Origin: an uncultured Psychrobacter sp.
Lineage (GTDB): Bacteria; Pseudomonadota; Gammaproteobacteria; Pseudomonadales; Moraxellaceae
Assembly (NCBI GenBank): GCA_947489525.1
Contig: CANLDW010000004.1
Location: 62,001-126,000 of the forward strand
Reading direction: 5' to 3'
DNA: 64,000 nucleotides
The position numbers and the translations under genes are program-made. Under the pieces are notes generated by a model, which was not told the origin of the DNA, ran no database searches, and saw only the letters and a program-made list of their open reading frames with translations. The stretch's first letter is position 1, and each line of letters starts with the position of its first letter. Shown here in pieces: positions 63,117 to 64,000 of the stretch.

Positions 63117-64000
63117 ATGAGTAAAAAACAGGTCACCTCTTTGACTTCTATTCCCACCCCTTACTATCTGCTCGATGAAACGGCTATCGTCCGTAACATG
63201 CAGATTATCGCGCGCTTATGCGAGCTGTCAGGCGCTAAGGCTTTGCTTGCCCTTAAATGCTTTGCCTCATGGGGCGTGTTTGATGCCATGGCGCCTTACT
63301 TACATGGTACTACCTCATCATCACTCAATGAAGTACGCTTAGGTTTTGAAACCTTTGGCCGCAATAAGGACGCAAGCGATAATAATAAAGACACAAAAGA
63401 AACTCATGCCTATAGCGTCGCGTATAGCGCGGACGAGATAGCAGAAGTTTTAGACTATGCCGATAAGATTATTTTTAATTCCATCTCGCAGCTCAGCGCT
63501 TTTAAAGACCAAGCCCGCGCTAGAGATATCCCTGTAGGGTTACGCCTAAATCCCAAAACCAGCAATTCCTCCTTTATCATTGCTGATCCTGCGCGACCGT
63601 TTAGCCGCCTAGGTGAGCACGATAAAGATAAAATTGTTGATGTACTGGATGACATTACCGGGGTGATGGTTCATAACAACTGCGAAAATGACAGCTTTGA
63701 GGCTTTTAGCGAGAGCCTTGCAGATATTGAAGACAAATTTGGCGACATATTCGCTCAGCTTGACTGGGTAAGCCTCGGCGGTGGTATTCACTTTATTGCC
63801 CCGAATTATCCCCTAGAGAAGTTAGCCAAAAGGTTAAAAGACTTTAGTGAAAAGTACGGCGTGCAAGTCTATTTAGAACCTGGTGAGGCCAGTATTCACG
63901 GCGGCGGCACCTTGGTCACCACAGTGCTCGATACCATGCATAATGAAAAAAACATCGCCGTAGTCGACGCCTCTATCGAAGCGCATATGCTTGATTTACT
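63117..64000 (+). CDS. nspC: Carboxynorspermidine decarboxylase, 3' end cut by window
   Basis: PLP-dependent decarboxylase of the alanine-racemase fold, forming norspermidine or spermidine from the carboxy precursor. The frame is open from the ATG at 63117 to the window end (294 codons). Seen: PTPYYLLDE, the PLP lysine in LLALKCFASWG, SSLNEVRLG, GLRLNPKTSNSSF, VHNNCENDSFEAF, WVSLGGGIHF and LEPGEASIHGGG. These match NspC rather than diaminopimelate decarboxylase. The partner carboxynorspermidine dehydrogenase would be expected next but lies outside. An insert of about 12 charged residues (DKDASDNNKDTKE region) is low complexity. Confidence 0.92.
   Translation, partial: MSKKQVTSLTSIPTPYYLLDETAIVRNMQIIARLCELSGAKALLALKCFASWGVFDAMAPYLHGTTSSSLNEVRLGFETFGRNKDASDNNKDTKETHAYSVAYSADEIAEVLDYADKIIFNSISQLSAFKDQARARDIPVGLRLNPKTSNSSFIIADPARPFSRLGEHDKDKIVDVLDDITGVMVHNNCENDSFEAFSESLADIEDKFGDIFAQLDWVSLGGGIHFIAPNYPLEKLAKRLKDFSEKYGVQVYLEPGEASIHGGGTLVTTVLDTMHNEKNIAVVDASIEAHMLDL

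Noticed and set aside
1..64000. CRISPR arrays, prophage or conjugative modules
   Set aside because: No spaced direct repeats of CRISPR size and no phage or transfer genes; the tandem repeats seen have no unique spacers.

Overview
The window reads as a chromosomal segment of a gamma-proteobacterium of the family Moraxellaceae, most likely Psychrobacter. The reasons are the moderate-to-low GC content with AT-rich spacers, a CarO-like porin of the kind seen in Acinetobacter and relatives, a PETase-like secreted polyesterase resembling the Antarctic Moraxella enzymes, and housekeeping proteins of gamma-proteobacterial type. The genus is inferred from overall protein character; no database search was possible. 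The window holds about 50 protein genes, one tRNA, one insertion sequence and one palindromic intergenic element. No rRNA, CRISPR array or prophage was seen.

Layout. 1-2.6 kb: end of an aromatic/phenylacetate catabolic operon (3-hydroxyacyl-CoA dehydrogenase, cut by the window edge, and a 3-oxoadipyl-CoA thiolase). 2.7-6.8 kb: MarC-type membrane protein, benzoylformate decarboxylase and an aldehyde dehydrogenase, together the lower mandelate pathway (benzoylformate to benzaldehyde to benzoate). 7.4-12.1 kb: tRNA with CAT anticodon, a pteridine-reductase-like SDR, cca and maeB. 12.4-18.3 kb: selO, acyl-CoA desaturase, glycerophosphodiesterase, an unknown lipoprotein and a cobalamin adenosyltransferase. 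18.5-26.0 kb: cysS, an MscS-type channel, guaB, glmM and pdxH, all on the plus strand.

26.1-32.7 kb is an aldehyde/electrophile-defence neighbourhood: glutathione S-transferase, DJ-1/PfpI protein, zinc-independent NADP oxidoreductase, YqhD-like alcohol dehydrogenase, a NemR/AcuR-like TetR regulator and an aldehyde dehydrogenase. Two nearly identical 15-bp palindromes (TAGAC-5-GTCTA) lie inside the predicted promoters of the alcohol dehydrogenase and of the regulator, which suggests one autoregulated regulon. 33.2-34.4 kb: a complete IS3-family element with an A AAA AAG frameshift site and a probable 5-bp target duplication. 34.5-43.0 kb is the accessory-looking part: DASH-type cryptochrome, a small membrane protein, three paralogous proteins with an unusual HPxHTxHC motif, an SRPBCC protein, DUF1244, a secreted PETase-like polyesterase and an MFS exporter.

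43.3-50.2 kb: an acyl-CoA ligase followed by a valine/isobutyrate catabolic run (mmsA, acyl-CoA dehydrogenase, 3-hydroxyisobutyryl-CoA hydrolase, mmsB). 50.7-64 kb: CarO-like outer-membrane protein, Sfp-type phosphopantetheinyl transferase, Pal, a hypothetical protein, pepN, DAHP synthase, lpxB, rnhB, a CAP-domain lipoprotein, a DUF924 protein and nspC (cut by the window end).

A window-wide pattern that no single feature explains is the abundance of short tandem duplications. Periods are mostly 13-23 bp with two to four copies, found in many spacers and, in frame, inside several genes. The observations most worth following up are the PETase-like enzyme, the triplicated HPxHTxHC family, the two-operator electrophile regulon and the 118-bp palindromic element at 28.7 kb.
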